Shown here: one piece after another, positions 36,197-44,603 of the stretch
How positions within the stretch are numbered: the first letter of the stretch is position 1
Layout of the letters: each line of letters begins with the position of its first letter
NCBI RefSeq assembly: GCF_025398035.1
Contig: NZ_CP104558.1
Location: forward strand, 868,001-932,000
Source: Rossellomorea vietnamensis
GTDB lineage: Bacteria; Bacillota; Bacilli; Bacillales; Bacillaceae_B
Length of the DNA: 64,000 nt
Direction: 5' to 3'
Made by a program: the position numbers and the translations under genes
The notes under the pieces: generated by a model
Told to the model about the DNA's origin: nothing
What the model saw: the letters and a program-made list of their open reading frames with translations, nothing else
The model's database searches: none

Positions 36197-36232
36197 AGAA
36201 TAAAAGCACGTATGGTCCTTTGGAAATCAGGC

Positions 36233-36260
36233 AAAATAAAAAACGGGTCAGGACCCGTTT
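36233..36260 (-). terminator. Terminator after ymxH
   Basis: A perfect AAACGGGTC/GACCCGTTT stem with a 2-nt loop, followed by TTTATTTTG on the minus strand. Confidence 0.85.
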
Positions 36261-36280
36261 CGTTTTGATGCAGTATTGAA

Positions 36281-36514
36281 TTAGTCTTCCGAGACTTCCA
36301 ATATGATCATATCTGCCCCGATTGTCCTGATCTGATGCCAGGGTACCCGGATTTCTCCCCCCTGCTTCCTCAGCCATTTCCCGGTGGGTATGATGAGTGC
36401 ACTGATGCTGCCCGACTTATCATTAAATTCAAGATCTGTCTGCCCCAGGATGCCAAGCCGCTCCGCTTTTTTATAATCAACGATTTCCTTCCCGCTTAAT
36501 TCACTTAACCTCAT
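36281..36514 (-). CDS. ymxH: YlmC/YmxH family PRC-barrel sporulation protein
   Basis: Small (77 aa) PRC-barrel-like protein of the YlmC/YmxH family, widespread in spore formers. It begins MRLSELSGKEIVDYKKAERLG. Exact function is not established. AGGGGGATACG precedes the ATG. It lies between mlpA and spoVFA in the conserved order and has terminators on both sides, so it is probably transcribed alone. Confidence 0.9.
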   Translation of the reverse strand: MRLSELSGKEIVDYKKAERLGILGQTDLEFNDKSGSISALIIPTGKWLRKQGGEIRVPWHQIRTIGADMIILEVSED

Positions 36515-36593
36515 GATCGTATCCCCCTAAAAATAGCTGTGTAGTACAATGTATACACTGTCCACCTTCTTTAGAAGAAAAAATTTCATGATC

Positions 36594-36628
36594 CATAAAG
36601 AAAAGCAGACCTCCTGAGGTCTGCTTTT
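36594..36628 (-). terminator. Terminator after mlpA
   Basis: A perfect 13-bp stem AAAAGCAGACCTC/GAGGTCTGCTTTT with a 2-nt loop, followed by TTTTCTTTATGG on the minus strand. Confidence 0.88.
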
Positions 36629-36633
36629 CACGT

Positions 36634-37875
36634 TCATTTTTTTATGTTTTGAGGCAGGTTTCCATCCGGGCTGATGAGTGAGGAAGCATAGTCATCAGTG
36701 AAGATGTCCAAAGCCAGACGATTGACTTTATCCATGGTCACACCATCGATTTCTTCGACGATTTCATCCAGGGTCCGGTGTCGTTTCAGCAATAATTCAT
36801 TCTTTCCGTTCCTGCTCATACGGCTATTGGTGCTTTCTAAGCTCAGCATAAGGTTTCCTTTTAACTGCTCTTTGCTGTTTTGCAGCTCTTTAGAGGTGAT
36901 CCCTTCTGCTTTAAGAGCTTGCAATGTACTGTCAATGGTATCAAATAATTGATCTAATTGATTGGCCCCCGTTCCCCCATAAATGGTCACCATCCCGCTG
37001 TCTTCGTAAGCGGAATGATAGGAAAATACGGAATAGGCAAGTCCTCTCTGTTCGCGAACCTCCTGGAACAGGCGGGAAGACATACTGCCACCCAATACGT
37101 TATTCAGCACAATCAAATTGTAAATGTCGGGGTGACCGATCTCAAGACCATCGAATCCTAAGCATAAATGTGCCTGTTCCGTATCTTTCTTACGGGCAAG
37201 CTTATTGTAATGAAAAGCAGGTTTGATTCTCTCTTCCGGCCCTTTTCCACCTTCATATGAACCGAATAACTTCTCAACCTCTTTGATGAATGACTCATCC
37301 ACATTTCCGGCAACGGATACCACAACTTGATCCGGTGTGTACATATCATGCATGTATTCCTTCAGTTTGGACTGATTAAATGTGTTCAGTGTATCTTCCG
37401 TTCCCAAGATCGGATATCCGAGTGGATGCTCTTCATAAATGGCTTTACTGAGTAGATCATGTACAATATCGTCAGGTGTGTCTTCATACATTTTGATTTC
37501 CTCATACACCACATTTTTTTCTTTATTCAATTCCTCTTCTACATAAGTGGAATTGAAAAACATATCTGACAGTGTATGTAATGCATAATCTGCATGATTG
37601 TCCAATACTTTTGCATAATAGCACGTATATTCCTTTGAAGTAAACGCATTAACCTGTCCGCCTATGCTATCAAAAGATTCGGCTATTTCACGTGCCGTCT
37701 TGGTCTTTGTGCCTTTAAAAAACATATGCTCAAGAAAATGGGAGATCCCATTATTTTGTTCGGTTTCATTACGTGAGCCGGTACCAATCCAGACCCCTAT
37801 CGCTACGGATCGAACGTGTGGAATTTCTTCCAGTACGATGCGCAATCCATTTTGGCATGTATATTTCTTAATCAA
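36634..37875 (-). CDS. mlpA: M16 zinc protease MlpA (YmxG)
   Basis: Processing-peptidase-like M16 protease (413 aa). The HxxEH motif is intact as HFLEH (residues 46-50) with the third ligand Glu in the following helix (EEIKMYEDTPDDI region). Unlike YmfF/YmfH it is a single gene and probably a homodimer. In B. subtilis it affects protease gene expression. It follows ylxY with a 28-nt gap. Confidence 0.94.
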   Translation of the reverse strand: MIKKYTCQNGLRIVLEEIPHVRSVAIGVWIGTGSRNETEQNNGISHFLEHMFFKGTKTKTAREIAESFDSIGGQVNAFTSKEYTCYYAKVLDNHADYALHTLSDMFFNSTYVEEELNKEKNVVYEEIKMYEDTPDDIVHDLLSKAIYEEHPLGYPILGTEDTLNTFNQSKLKEYMHDMYTPDQVVVSVAGNVDESFIKEVEKLFGSYEGGKGPEERIKPAFHYNKLARKKDTEQAHLCLGFDGLEIGHPDIYNLIVLNNVLGGSMSSRLFQEVREQRGLAYSVFSYHSAYEDSGMVTIYGGTGANQLDQLFDTIDSTLQALKAEGITSKELQNSKEQLKGNLMLSLESTNSRMSRNGKNELLLKRHRTLDEIVEEIDGVTMDKVNRLALDIFTDDYASSLISPDGNLPQNIKK

Positions 37876-37903
37876 GAAAGTTCCTCCTATTCATGATGCG
37901 AAG

Positions 37904-38908
37904 TTACTGCTTCTTCTTACTATCTCCTTGTTGTGGTGAATTATCTGCCTTTTCTACGATTCTCTCTTCTTTCACTAAGCTTGAAATCGTACCCAGCCTT
38001 AAGTTTTTTTCTTTTATTTGAAGAATCAGCGTGTTCAATGAATTGGCTGTTGAAGCAGTCGGATGCATGAGCACAATCGCCCCCTTGTGCATCTTACCCA
38101 TTACACGATCAATCAGCACATTGGGTTGTGGTTTCTGCCAATCAATCGTGTCCACACTCCACATGATCGTCCTCATATTCATTTCATCTGCAATATGAAC
38201 GACTTCATCCCTGTAGCTGCCGCTTGGGGGAGCAAACCATTTTACTTTTTCGCCAGTGGTCACTTCAATCATTTCATTTGTTTTTTTCAATTCTTCTCTT
38301 ACCTTGGTGGCATCAAGCACTTTCATATCAGGATGGGAATACGAGTGATTCCCCACCTCATGCCCTGCATCCACAATCATCTTCGCCAGGTCCGGGTTAT
38401 TCTTCACCCATCTCCCCTCTAGAAAGAACGTAGCATATACCTGATGCTTTTTCAAAGTTGCAAGCATATCAGGGATGTATTCATTCCCCCAGGCTACATT
38501 GATAATAAAGGACACCATGGGCTTATCAGGATTCCCACGATAGACGGGAGAGGCAGGTAAATCAGGCAAATGCTTTTCAGGAGGGATTTGTTTGTAGATC
38601 AGCTTGTCTTCATCAAACGATTTCTCTTTCTTCATGTTTTGTAAAGAAGCCTCTACATCTACTTTCAATCCATTATATCCAGGTGTAGCTTTCCATACGG
38701 TATCTATCACAGCATCCTGAGCCGGTATCTCTCTTGATTTGGCTTCCTCTTTTATTATACGGGTGAGGTCGTTTGTGCTGTTTACGCCATTCACTACTAC
38801 CGCCTCTTGTTTTAACCCGTTTACATACTGATCTGATAGAGGATTCTCCACAACTACTAAAGTCAGAATAGCAATTAGACTAATTCCAATCAAGTATTTT
38901 TTTTCCAT
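37904..38908 (-). CDS. ylxY: Polysaccharide deacetylase-family protein YlxY
   Basis: NodB-domain protein (334 aa), exported or membrane-anchored by an N-terminal helix (about 4-22). Motif 2 is intact (NHSYSHP at 187-193, the zinc histidines) and LMHPT resembles motif 5. The motif 1 position reads NVAWG (137-141) instead of TFDDG, so the catalytic Asp pair is missing. It may therefore be inactive or atypical as a deacetylase, as in other YlxY proteins. GGAAGGTGGAC marks the ATG. It is downstream of pnp beyond a terminator. Confidence 0.9.
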   Translation of the reverse strand: MEKKYLIGISLIAILTLVVVENPLSDQYVNGLKQEAVVVNGVNSTNDLTRIIKEEAKSREIPAQDAVIDTVWKATPGYNGLKVDVEASLQNMKKEKSFDEDKLIYKQIPPEKHLPDLPASPVYRGNPDKPMVSFIINVAWGNEYIPDMLATLKKHQVYATFFLEGRWVKNNPDLAKMIVDAGHEVGNHSYSHPDMKVLDATKVREELKKTNEMIEVTTGEKVKWFAPPSGSYRDEVVHIADEMNMRTIMWSVDTIDWQKPQPNVLIDRVMGKMHKGAIVLMHPTASTANSLNTLILQIKEKNLRLGTISSLVKEERIVEKADNSPQQGDSKKKQ

Positions 38909-38991
38909 CCCTGTCCACCTTCCTTCTCCTACAAACATATGTAAGAAAAGAACACGGTAGAACATGGGGCATTAAAGCTCATCGAACAGAT

Positions 38992-39037
38992 AAAAAAAGC
39001 CGTCCCGGAGGAGAGTTTGCTCCCTACAGGACAGCCT
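38992..39037 (-). terminator. Terminator after pnp
   Basis: GGCTGTCCTG pairs with CGGGACGGC (with wobble pairs) around a long inner hairpin GGAG/CTCC, followed by TTTTTTTATC on the minus strand. Confidence 0.85.
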
Positions 39038-39051
39038 GCCAATCTTAAAGA

Positions 39052-41175
39052 TTAACCCTGGTTTTGTTCTTCCTTTTCACGCTGTTCCTTAAGAACTGCT
39101 TTTCGTGATAAGTTGACTCTTCCTTGATTATCGATATCCAGAACCTTAACAAGGATCTCGTCACCGATCGCCACTACATCTTCCACCTTGCGGATGCGTT
39201 CTTCTGCAAGTTCAGAGATATGGACAAGTCCATCTTTACCACTGAAGATTTCTACAAATGCACCGAATTTCTCAATTCGTTTCACTTTCCCAAGATACAT
39301 TTGTCCAGCTTCCACTTCTCTAACGATATCTTCAATCGTTTTCTTAGCCACTTTATTCATCTCTTCATCAGTAGATGAGATGAAGATCGTTCCGTCCTGC
39401 TCAATATCAATCTTAACGCCTGTTTCGTCGATGATCTTATTGATCTGCTTACCACTTGGTCCGATGACGTCGCGGATTTTATCAGGGTTAATATGCATGG
39501 TCAGGATTTTAGGAGCATATTGGGACAGGCTCGTTCTAGCTTCACCGATTGTCGCTAACATGCTATCAAGAATCTGCATTCTTCCCTTTTTCGCTTGTTG
39601 AAGTGCTTCTTCCAGAATTTCGCGGGATAACCCATCAATTTTGATATCCATTTGAAGAGCGGTTACACCTTTGGCAGTACCGGCTACTTTAAAGTCCATG
39701 TCACCAAGGTGATCTTCCATTCCTTGAATATCTGTCAGGATGGAATAGTTTTCACCTGACTTGATCAGACCCATTGCAATCCCTGCTACTGGTGCTTTAA
39801 TAGGAACACCGGCGTCCATCATCGCGAGTGTACTTGCACAAATGCTTGCCTGAGAAGTCGATCCGTTTGATTCGAGTACTTCTGATACAAGTCGGATTGT
39901 ATAAGGAAAGTCTTTTTCGTTTGGAATAATTGGATCCAGAGCCTTTTCTCCCAGAGCTCCGTGTCCGATTTCACGACGGCCCGGTCCTCTGATCGGTCCA
40001 GTTTCCCCTACACTGAATTGAGGGAAATTGTAATGATGCATGAATCGTTTTGATTCTTCGATCCCTAAACCATCAAGGACCTGTACATCTCCAAGAGCAC
40101 CCAATGTACAAATGCTTAATGCCTGGGTTTGTCCGCGTGTGAACAATCCTGAACCATGCGTTCTGGGAAGTAATCCAACCTCTGAAGAAAGTGGACGGAT
40201 TTCATCGACTTTACGGCCATCCGGACGCACTTTGTCTTCTGTTATGAGACGACGGACTTCATTCTTCACAAGTTTGTCCATTACTTTCTTCACTTGCTTC
40301 AGGGTAGCTTCATCCGCTTCCTTCTCTTCTTCATATACAGCCATCACTTTATTCTTTACTGCTTTGATTGCTTCTTCACGAGCATGCTTTTCCTGGACCT
40401 GAATGGCAGGAATCAATTCACTTTCACATAAGGAACGAACTTCTGCTTCAACGTCTTGATCTAATTCAACAAGTTGAATTTCAGATTTTTCTTTCCCGAC
40501 TTTAGCGACGATTTCCTCCTGGAAAGCAACCAGACGCTTAATTTCTTCATGACCGAACATGATCGCTTCAAGCATCGTCTCTTCCGGAACCTCATCCGCA
40601 CCCGCTTCTACCATATTAATGGCGTCTTTCGTACCGGCAACGGATAAATGAATCTCACTCTTCTCCAACTGCTCGACAGAAGGGTTAATGATGAATTCTC
40701 CATCAACAAGACCAACGATGACTCCTGCAATCGGACCTTCGAACGGAATATCTGAAACCGACAGCGCTAATGAAGAACCAAACATAGCTGCCATTTCGGA
40801 TGAACAATTCTGGTCTACACTCATCACAATGCTGATTACTTGAACTTCATTACGGAATCCATCTGCGAACAATGGTCGGATGGGACGATCGATTAAGCGG
40901 CTCGCAAGGATGGCTTTCTCACTCGGGCGGCCTTCACGTTTAATAAATCCTCCAGGGATTTTACCCACTGCATATAATCTCTCTTCATAGTTAACGGTTA
41001 ATGGGAAGAAATCCAAAGGCTTTGGCTCTTTAGATGCTGTAGCACTGCTAAGTACCGCAGTATCTCCATAACGTACCATTACCGCTCCATTCGCTTGTTT
41101 GGCAAATTGGCCAACTTCGACCGTCAATTCTCTTCCGGCCCATTCGATGGAAAAGGTTTGTTTAGTTTGTTCCAT
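39052..41175 (-). CDS. pnp: Polynucleotide phosphorylase
   Basis: Phosphorolytic 3'-5' exoribonuclease (707 aa) acting in mRNA turnover and DNA repair. Two RNase PH-like domains are separated by an all-helical linker, then a KH domain ([11 protein letters not shown] near 565) and an S1 domain ([16 protein letters not shown] near 625). Full length. It forms a trimer and partners RNase Y and J. It follows rpsO after a terminator and 350 nt of untranslated sequence. Confidence 0.98.
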   Translation of the reverse strand: MEQTKQTFSIEWAGRELTVEVGQFAKQANGAVMVRYGDTAVLSSATASKEPKPLDFFPLTVNYEERLYAVGKIPGGFIKREGRPSEKAILASRLIDRPIRPLFADGFRNEVQVISIVMSVDQNCSSEMAAMFGSSLALSVSDIPFEGPIAGVIVGLVDGEFIINPSVEQLEKSEIHLSVAGTKDAINMVEAGADEVPEETMLEAIMFGHEEIKRLVAFQEEIVAKVGKEKSEIQLVELDQDVEAEVRSLCESELIPAIQVQEKHAREEAIKAVKNKVMAVYEEEKEADEATLKQVKKVMDKLVKNEVRRLITEDKVRPDGRKVDEIRPLSSEVGLLPRTHGSGLFTRGQTQALSICTLGALGDVQVLDGLGIEESKRFMHHYNFPQFSVGETGPIRGPGRREIGHGALGEKALDPIIPNEKDFPYTIRLVSEVLESNGSTSQASICASTLAMMDAGVPIKAPVAGIAMGLIKSGENYSILTDIQGMEDHLGDMDFKVAGTAKGVTALQMDIKIDGLSREILEEALQQAKKGRMQILDSMLATIGEARTSLSQYAPKILTMHINPDKIRDVIGPSGKQINKIIDETGVKIDIEQDGTIFISSTDEEMNKVAKKTIEDIVREVEAGQMYLGKVKRIEKFGAFVEIFSGKDGLVHISELAEERIRKVEDVVAIGDEILVKVLDIDNQGRVNLSRKAVLKEQREKEEQNQG

Positions 41176-41485
41176 AAAGTGTACCCCTCTCTTTATATAT
41201 CACTAAAAGGTTCGGCCTGTACCCAACCCGGATAAACATAAAAAATTAATCTATATCATGCACATATGCGCTGTTATATTCGTTTGATTTGAATGCCTGT
41301 TGACTATGTAAATACAGGATGTTGCATCAAAGCGGGTGCCTGACCCGTTAGACGATGGGTCACCTTCCACATTGGATACATATTATGTATTTTAGACAAA
41401 AACGAGAAAAATGAATACTTCAAATGATGAAAATGTATAAAAAGAAGTGGAGGATCATACAAAGATTTCCACTTATGAAAGCTAA
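41176..41485. other. pnp upstream region
   Basis: This 310-nt stretch without a gene must hold the pnp promoter and leader. I see several AT-rich -10-like boxes but no convincing -35/-10 pair. One inverted repeat (41335-41364) stands out. There is no reading frame with a ribosome binding site. Confidence 0.5.
41335..41364. repeat. Inverted repeat in pnp leader region
   Basis: GGTGCCTGACCC pairs with GGGTCACC around a 10-nt loop (two bases bulged). There is no adjacent T-run. It could be an mRNA hairpin or a small dispersed palindrome. Confidence 0.5.
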
Positions 41486-41511
41486 AGAAAAAGCGGGACA
41501 TAATCCCGCTT
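41486..41511 (-). terminator. Terminator after rpsO
   Basis: AAGCGGGA pairs with TCCCGCTT with a 5-nt loop and a TTTTCTTTAGC tail on the minus strand. Confidence 0.85.
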
Positions 41512-41522
41512 CCTTTGTCTGT

Positions 41523-41792
41523 TTATCGACGTAAACCTAATTTGTTAATTAACTCACGGTAGCGTTGTACATCTTTCTTACGTAAGTAAGATAATAGATT
41601 ACGACGGTGACCTACCATTTTAAGAAGACCGCGACGAGAGTGGTGATCTTTCTTGTGAACGCGTAAGTGATCGTTCAGGTTGTTAATTTCTTCAGTTAGG
41701 ACAGCAATTTGAACTTCTGGAGATCCAGTATCGTTCTCATGTACTTTGTATTCACTGATAAGTTCGTTTTTACGCTCTTTAGTGATAGCCAT
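41523..41792 (-). CDS. rpsO: 30S ribosomal protein S15
   Basis: Primary 16S rRNA-binding protein (89 aa) that organises the central domain of the small subunit. It starts [11 protein letters not shown] after TAGGAGGTGAAAAGG; an upstream in-frame ATG nine bases earlier lies inside the ribosome binding site and is rejected. Expression is likely autoregulated through the structured leader. It forms its own unit between ribF and pnp. Confidence 0.99.
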   Translation of the reverse strand: MAITKERKNELISEYKVHENDTGSPEVQIAVLTEEINNLNDHLRVHKKDHHSRRGLLKMVGHRRNLLSYLRKKDVQRYRELINKLGLRR

Positions 41793-41883
41793 CCTTTTCA
41801 CCTCCTAGTAATTTCTTTCAAATCCCCTGTTACTGAGCAGCCGTTGGTGAATCGTGATGCCAAGCAAAGGTTCATTTCATACG
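41793..41883 (-). ncRNA. Ribosomal S15 leader (autoregulatory 5' UTR)
   Basis: The leader of about 90 nt can fold TTGG with CCAA (within 41841-41865) and CTG with CAG (within 41826-41840) next to each other, just before the ribosome binding site. It resembles the S15-binding leader described for Geobacillus/Bacillus rpsO. Pairing was judged by eye. Confidence 0.6.
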
Positions 41884-41889
41884 ATATTT

Positions 41890-41918
41890 AGAATACTACT
41901 CTTTTAAATAAAAATCAA
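41890..41918 (-). promoter_or_regulatory. Promoter of rpsO
   Basis: Minus-strand TTGATT (41913-41918), a 17-nt spacer and TATTCT (41890-41895), immediately after the ribF stop codon. Confidence 0.6.
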
Positions 41919-41927
41919 GTGTAATCC

Positions 41928-42878
41928 TTAATTTTTCGTAAAGTAGTCTATCGCCTGGTCCTTATCTTTCTGGATTTGGGAGATTAGCTCCTCTATTCCG
42001 GAAAATTTCTGTTCGTCCCTTATTCTATCATACCATTCAATGAACACTTCTTCTCCGTAAATGGAAGTGTGGAAATCGAAAAGATGGACTTCGATGGTCA
42101 AAGAATAGTCGTCGGGATTTTTAAAGGTTGGCTTGTACCCGATGTTGCACACACCATCGAACCATTTATCATGGATTTTCATTCTGACCGCATAAACCCC
42201 CACCTTAGGGGTCAGGTAGTCATCGGAGAGTTCGATATTAGCTGTAGGGAACCCGATTTTCCTCCCTCTTTTATCTCCGTGAATGACCGTTCCCTTCATT
42301 TTGAACGGTCTGCCAAGGAGATTTTTCACCCTGGATACGTCGCCTTCTTTAAGGTTCTCCCTTATCAAGGAAGAACTCACTTTCAAATCGAGATCAGCAT
42401 CTGTCAACTTTGAAACGGTCGTGGAGCCGAACATATCGCGGGAATGGAAGGGCAGGGTCTCCATCGTCCCCTTCCCCATCCTGCCATATGAATAATCATA
42501 TCCTGCTACGACATGCCTTACGTTAAGGCCGATAATATATTGATCGACGAAGTCCTGAGGAGTCAGATTTGCAAATTCTGACGTAAACCGGACAATGAAT
42601 AAATAATCCACACCGAGTTCCTTTATGATCTCTTTCTTATCTTCCAAGGGTGTTATGTAGTGGATATGCTTGTGTTTATGACCCAGTACAACGGAAGGAT
42701 GGGGATCAAATGTCATGACCGCACTCGAAACGTCCTGTTCCTTCGCTTCTTCCACTGCTGCCCTGATTACCCTTTGATGTCCTTTATGAACGCCATCGAA
42801 GTATCCCAGAGCGAGTACCAGGGGTGGAAAATCATTCTTACTAATTGAATGGGGATGATGTACAGTTATTACTTTCAC
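41928..42878 (-). CDS. ribF: Bifunctional riboflavin kinase/FAD synthetase
   Basis: Makes FMN from riboflavin and then FAD (316 aa; RibC in B. subtilis). The N-terminal nucleotidyltransferase domain carries LGYFDGVHKGHQ (about 25-36) and a C-terminal flavokinase domain starts near 185 (GRPFKMKGTVIHGDKRGRKI). It follows truB with 18 nt between, in one operon. In Bacillus this enzyme also controls FMN levels sensed by the rib riboswitch elsewhere in the genome. Confidence 0.97.
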   Translation of the reverse strand: MKVITVHHPHSISKNDFPPLVLALGYFDGVHKGHQRVIRAAVEEAKEQDVSSAVMTFDPHPSVVLGHKHKHIHYITPLEDKKEIIKELGVDYLFIVRFTSEFANLTPQDFVDQYIIGLNVRHVVAGYDYSYGRMGKGTMETLPFHSRDMFGSTTVSKLTDADLDLKVSSSLIRENLKEGDVSRVKNLLGRPFKMKGTVIHGDKRGRKIGFPTANIELSDDYLTPKVGVYAVRMKIHDKWFDGVCNIGYKPTFKNPDDYSLTIEVHLFDFHTSIYGEEVFIEWYDRIRDEQKFSGIEELISQIQKDKDQAIDYFTKN

Positions 42879-42896
42879 AGTATTTCACCTTTTTCA

Positions 42897-43802
42897 CTAG
42901 TCGTTGAAAAGCACTTTGACAGGCTTGATGATCCCAGGCTTGTCAGGATGCCTCTGATAAATGGCGATGGCCTTGCCTTTATGCTCCATCACTACGGAAC
43001 CGTCCTGCCAGTCCTCAGGCTCTTCAAGGCGTGCTCCGTTCTTCACTTTCTCTGCTAATGTATCACTAATCGGCATTTTCGGCAAATGAGAAAGCCCCAT
43101 CTCCAGTGGAAGAAGAAGGTTTTGCGGATCTTCATTCTGAACAAACTCTTGTATCTGTTCAAACGTGAAACAATCTTCTTTTCTAAAACTGGCTGATTGC
43201 GTACGCGTAAGGGCGGACATATGAGCCGGATACCCCAGACCGTTCCCGATTTCAACGGCAAGCGTCCTTACATAAGTCCCTTTCCCACACACCACTTCAA
43301 AGGTGAATGAAGGATGATCAACGTCTAACTCATTCCACTCCTCCAGTAATTGCAGCTTGTGGATGTGCACAGTCCTTGAAGGTCTTTCGACTTCTATGCC
43401 CTGTCTCGCATATTCATATAATCGCTTTCCATTCACTTTGACTGCCGAAAACATTGGAGGGGTCTGGATGATGTCCCCAGTCAGACTTTGCAGGATTTCT
43501 TCGACCTCCATCCTTCTGATGATCCGGTCCACCTTCTTTTCTTCAACCTTCTCTCCCCAAGCGTCTTCAGTTGTGGTGGAATACCCGATCGTGACTTCTC
43601 CTTCATAGGTCTTTCCGGATGCTGTTATATACTCCGCTATCTTGGTTGCCCTCCCGATGCAAATGGGCAGGACACCCGAGACTTCAGGGTCCAGGGTACC
43701 GGTATGGCCGACTTTTTTAGTTCTGAGGAGTTTCCTTAACTTAAAGACACAATCATGGGACGTCATTCCCCTTGGCTTCCATAAGGGCAGGATACCATTC
43801 AT
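42897..43802 (-). CDS. truB: tRNA pseudouridine(55) synthase
   Basis: Forms the conserved Psi55 of the tRNA T-loop (301 aa). The catalytic Asp lies in GHTGTLDPEVSGVL (near residue 38), preceded by the KPRGMTSHD motif. A PUA-like C-terminal region follows. GGAGGAAATATAG is upstream of the ATG. It lies downstream of rbfA beyond a strong hairpin. Confidence 0.97.
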   Translation of the reverse strand: MNGILPLWKPRGMTSHDCVFKLRKLLRTKKVGHTGTLDPEVSGVLPICIGRATKIAEYITASGKTYEGEVTIGYSTTTEDAWGEKVEEKKVDRIIRRMEVEEILQSLTGDIIQTPPMFSAVKVNGKRLYEYARQGIEVERPSRTVHIHKLQLLEEWNELDVDHPSFTFEVVCGKGTYVRTLAVEIGNGLGYPAHMSALTRTQSASFRKEDCFTFEQIQEFVQNEDPQNLLLPLEMGLSHLPKMPISDTLAEKVKNGARLEEPEDWQDGSVVMEHKGKAIAIYQRHPDKPGIIKPVKVLFND

Positions 43803-43851
43803 CTATATTTCCTCCTGTATGTATTGTATTTAGTCCATATTTATAAAACAT

Positions 43852-43898
43852 AAAGGGCTGATCCTCTGGAATTGTACTTCCGTCCGGATCAGCCCTTT
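43852..43898 (-). terminator. Terminator after rbfA
   Basis: A perfect 13-bp stem AAAGGGCTGATCC/GGATCAGCCCTTT with a 21-nt loop, followed by ATGTTTTATAAAT on the minus strand. The tail is interrupted, so partial readthrough to truB is plausible. Confidence 0.75.
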
Positions 43899-43902
43899 CT
43901 TA

Positions 43903-44271
43903 TTACTCTTCTGTATCTTTAGACTCTTCTGGTTCATCTTGAACTTTTCTTAATAAAGATTCAATATGGTTACCATAATCAATCGATTCATCAAACTCAA
44001 AAATAATTTCAGGTGTTTTACGCAGGCGGATTCTCTGTCCCACTTCAGAACGGATGAAACCTTTTGCCTTTGCAAGACCTTTAAGAGTATTCTCTCTTTG
44101 GTCTTCCCCACCCAGAACGGTAATATACACTTTTGCCTGTTGTAAGTCCCCGGATACTTGAACATCTGTAACCGTTACAAAGCCAATACGTGGATCCTTT
44201 ATTTTTCGTCCGATAATATCGCTGAGCTCTTTTTTCATTTGCTCGCTAACACGATTCGCACGATGGCTCAT
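43903..44271 (-). CDS. rbfA: 30S ribosome-binding factor RbfA
   Basis: Late 30S maturation and cold-adaptation factor (122 aa) with a KH-type fold, binding near 16S helix 1. It starts [16 protein letters not shown] after AGAGGTGATATTG; an in-frame GTG nine bases upstream lies inside that site. The C-terminus is acidic ([10 protein letters not shown]). It is the last gene of the rimP-nusA-infB operon. Confidence 0.97.
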   Translation of the reverse strand: MSHRANRVSEQMKKELSDIIGRKIKDPRIGFVTVTDVQVSGDLQQAKVYITVLGGEDQRENTLKGLAKAKGFIRSEVGQRIRLRKTPEIIFEFDESIDYGNHIESLLRKVQDEPEESKDTEE

Positions 44272-44324
44272 CAATATCACCTCTTATATGTCGTTAATGG
44301 TTATACGTTGATATAAGGCGCTCC

Positions 44325-44603
44325 TTATAGTGACTCGATTTGGGTTTCCAGTCGTTCCCACTCAGGAAAAGAATCCATGAATTTCAATGCATGTTCAATC
44401 TCTCTTTCACTCGCTCCTTTGGAAGAAGCCACAGTGACGATGGCAATCCTTGTACGCTGCCATACATCCTGATGTCCGATTTCAGAAACCGATACATTGA
44501 ATTTTTGTTTAAGACGTGACATGACCCTTTGCAGGACGGCCCGCTTATCTTTTAATGAGTGAGAGTCATAAATCATGCACTCACATTCAACATATGTGAT
44601 CAT
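44325..44603 (-). CDS. ylxP: YlxP, DUF503 family protein
   Basis: Conserved 92-residue protein with a ferredoxin-like alpha-beta fold (DUF503). Its start overlaps the infB stop (ATGA-type overlap), so it is translationally coupled. Its steady presence between infB and rbfA suggests a role in ribosome assembly or translation, but no function is firmly known to me. Confidence 0.92.
   Translation of the reverse strand: MITYVECECMIYDSHSLKDKRAVLQRVMSRLKQKFNVSVSEIGHQDVWQRTRIAIVTVASSKGASEREIEHALKFMDSFPEWERLETQIESL

Noticed and set aside
43950..44165. Alternative frame inside rbfA
   Set aside because: Shadow of the conserved rbfA frame.
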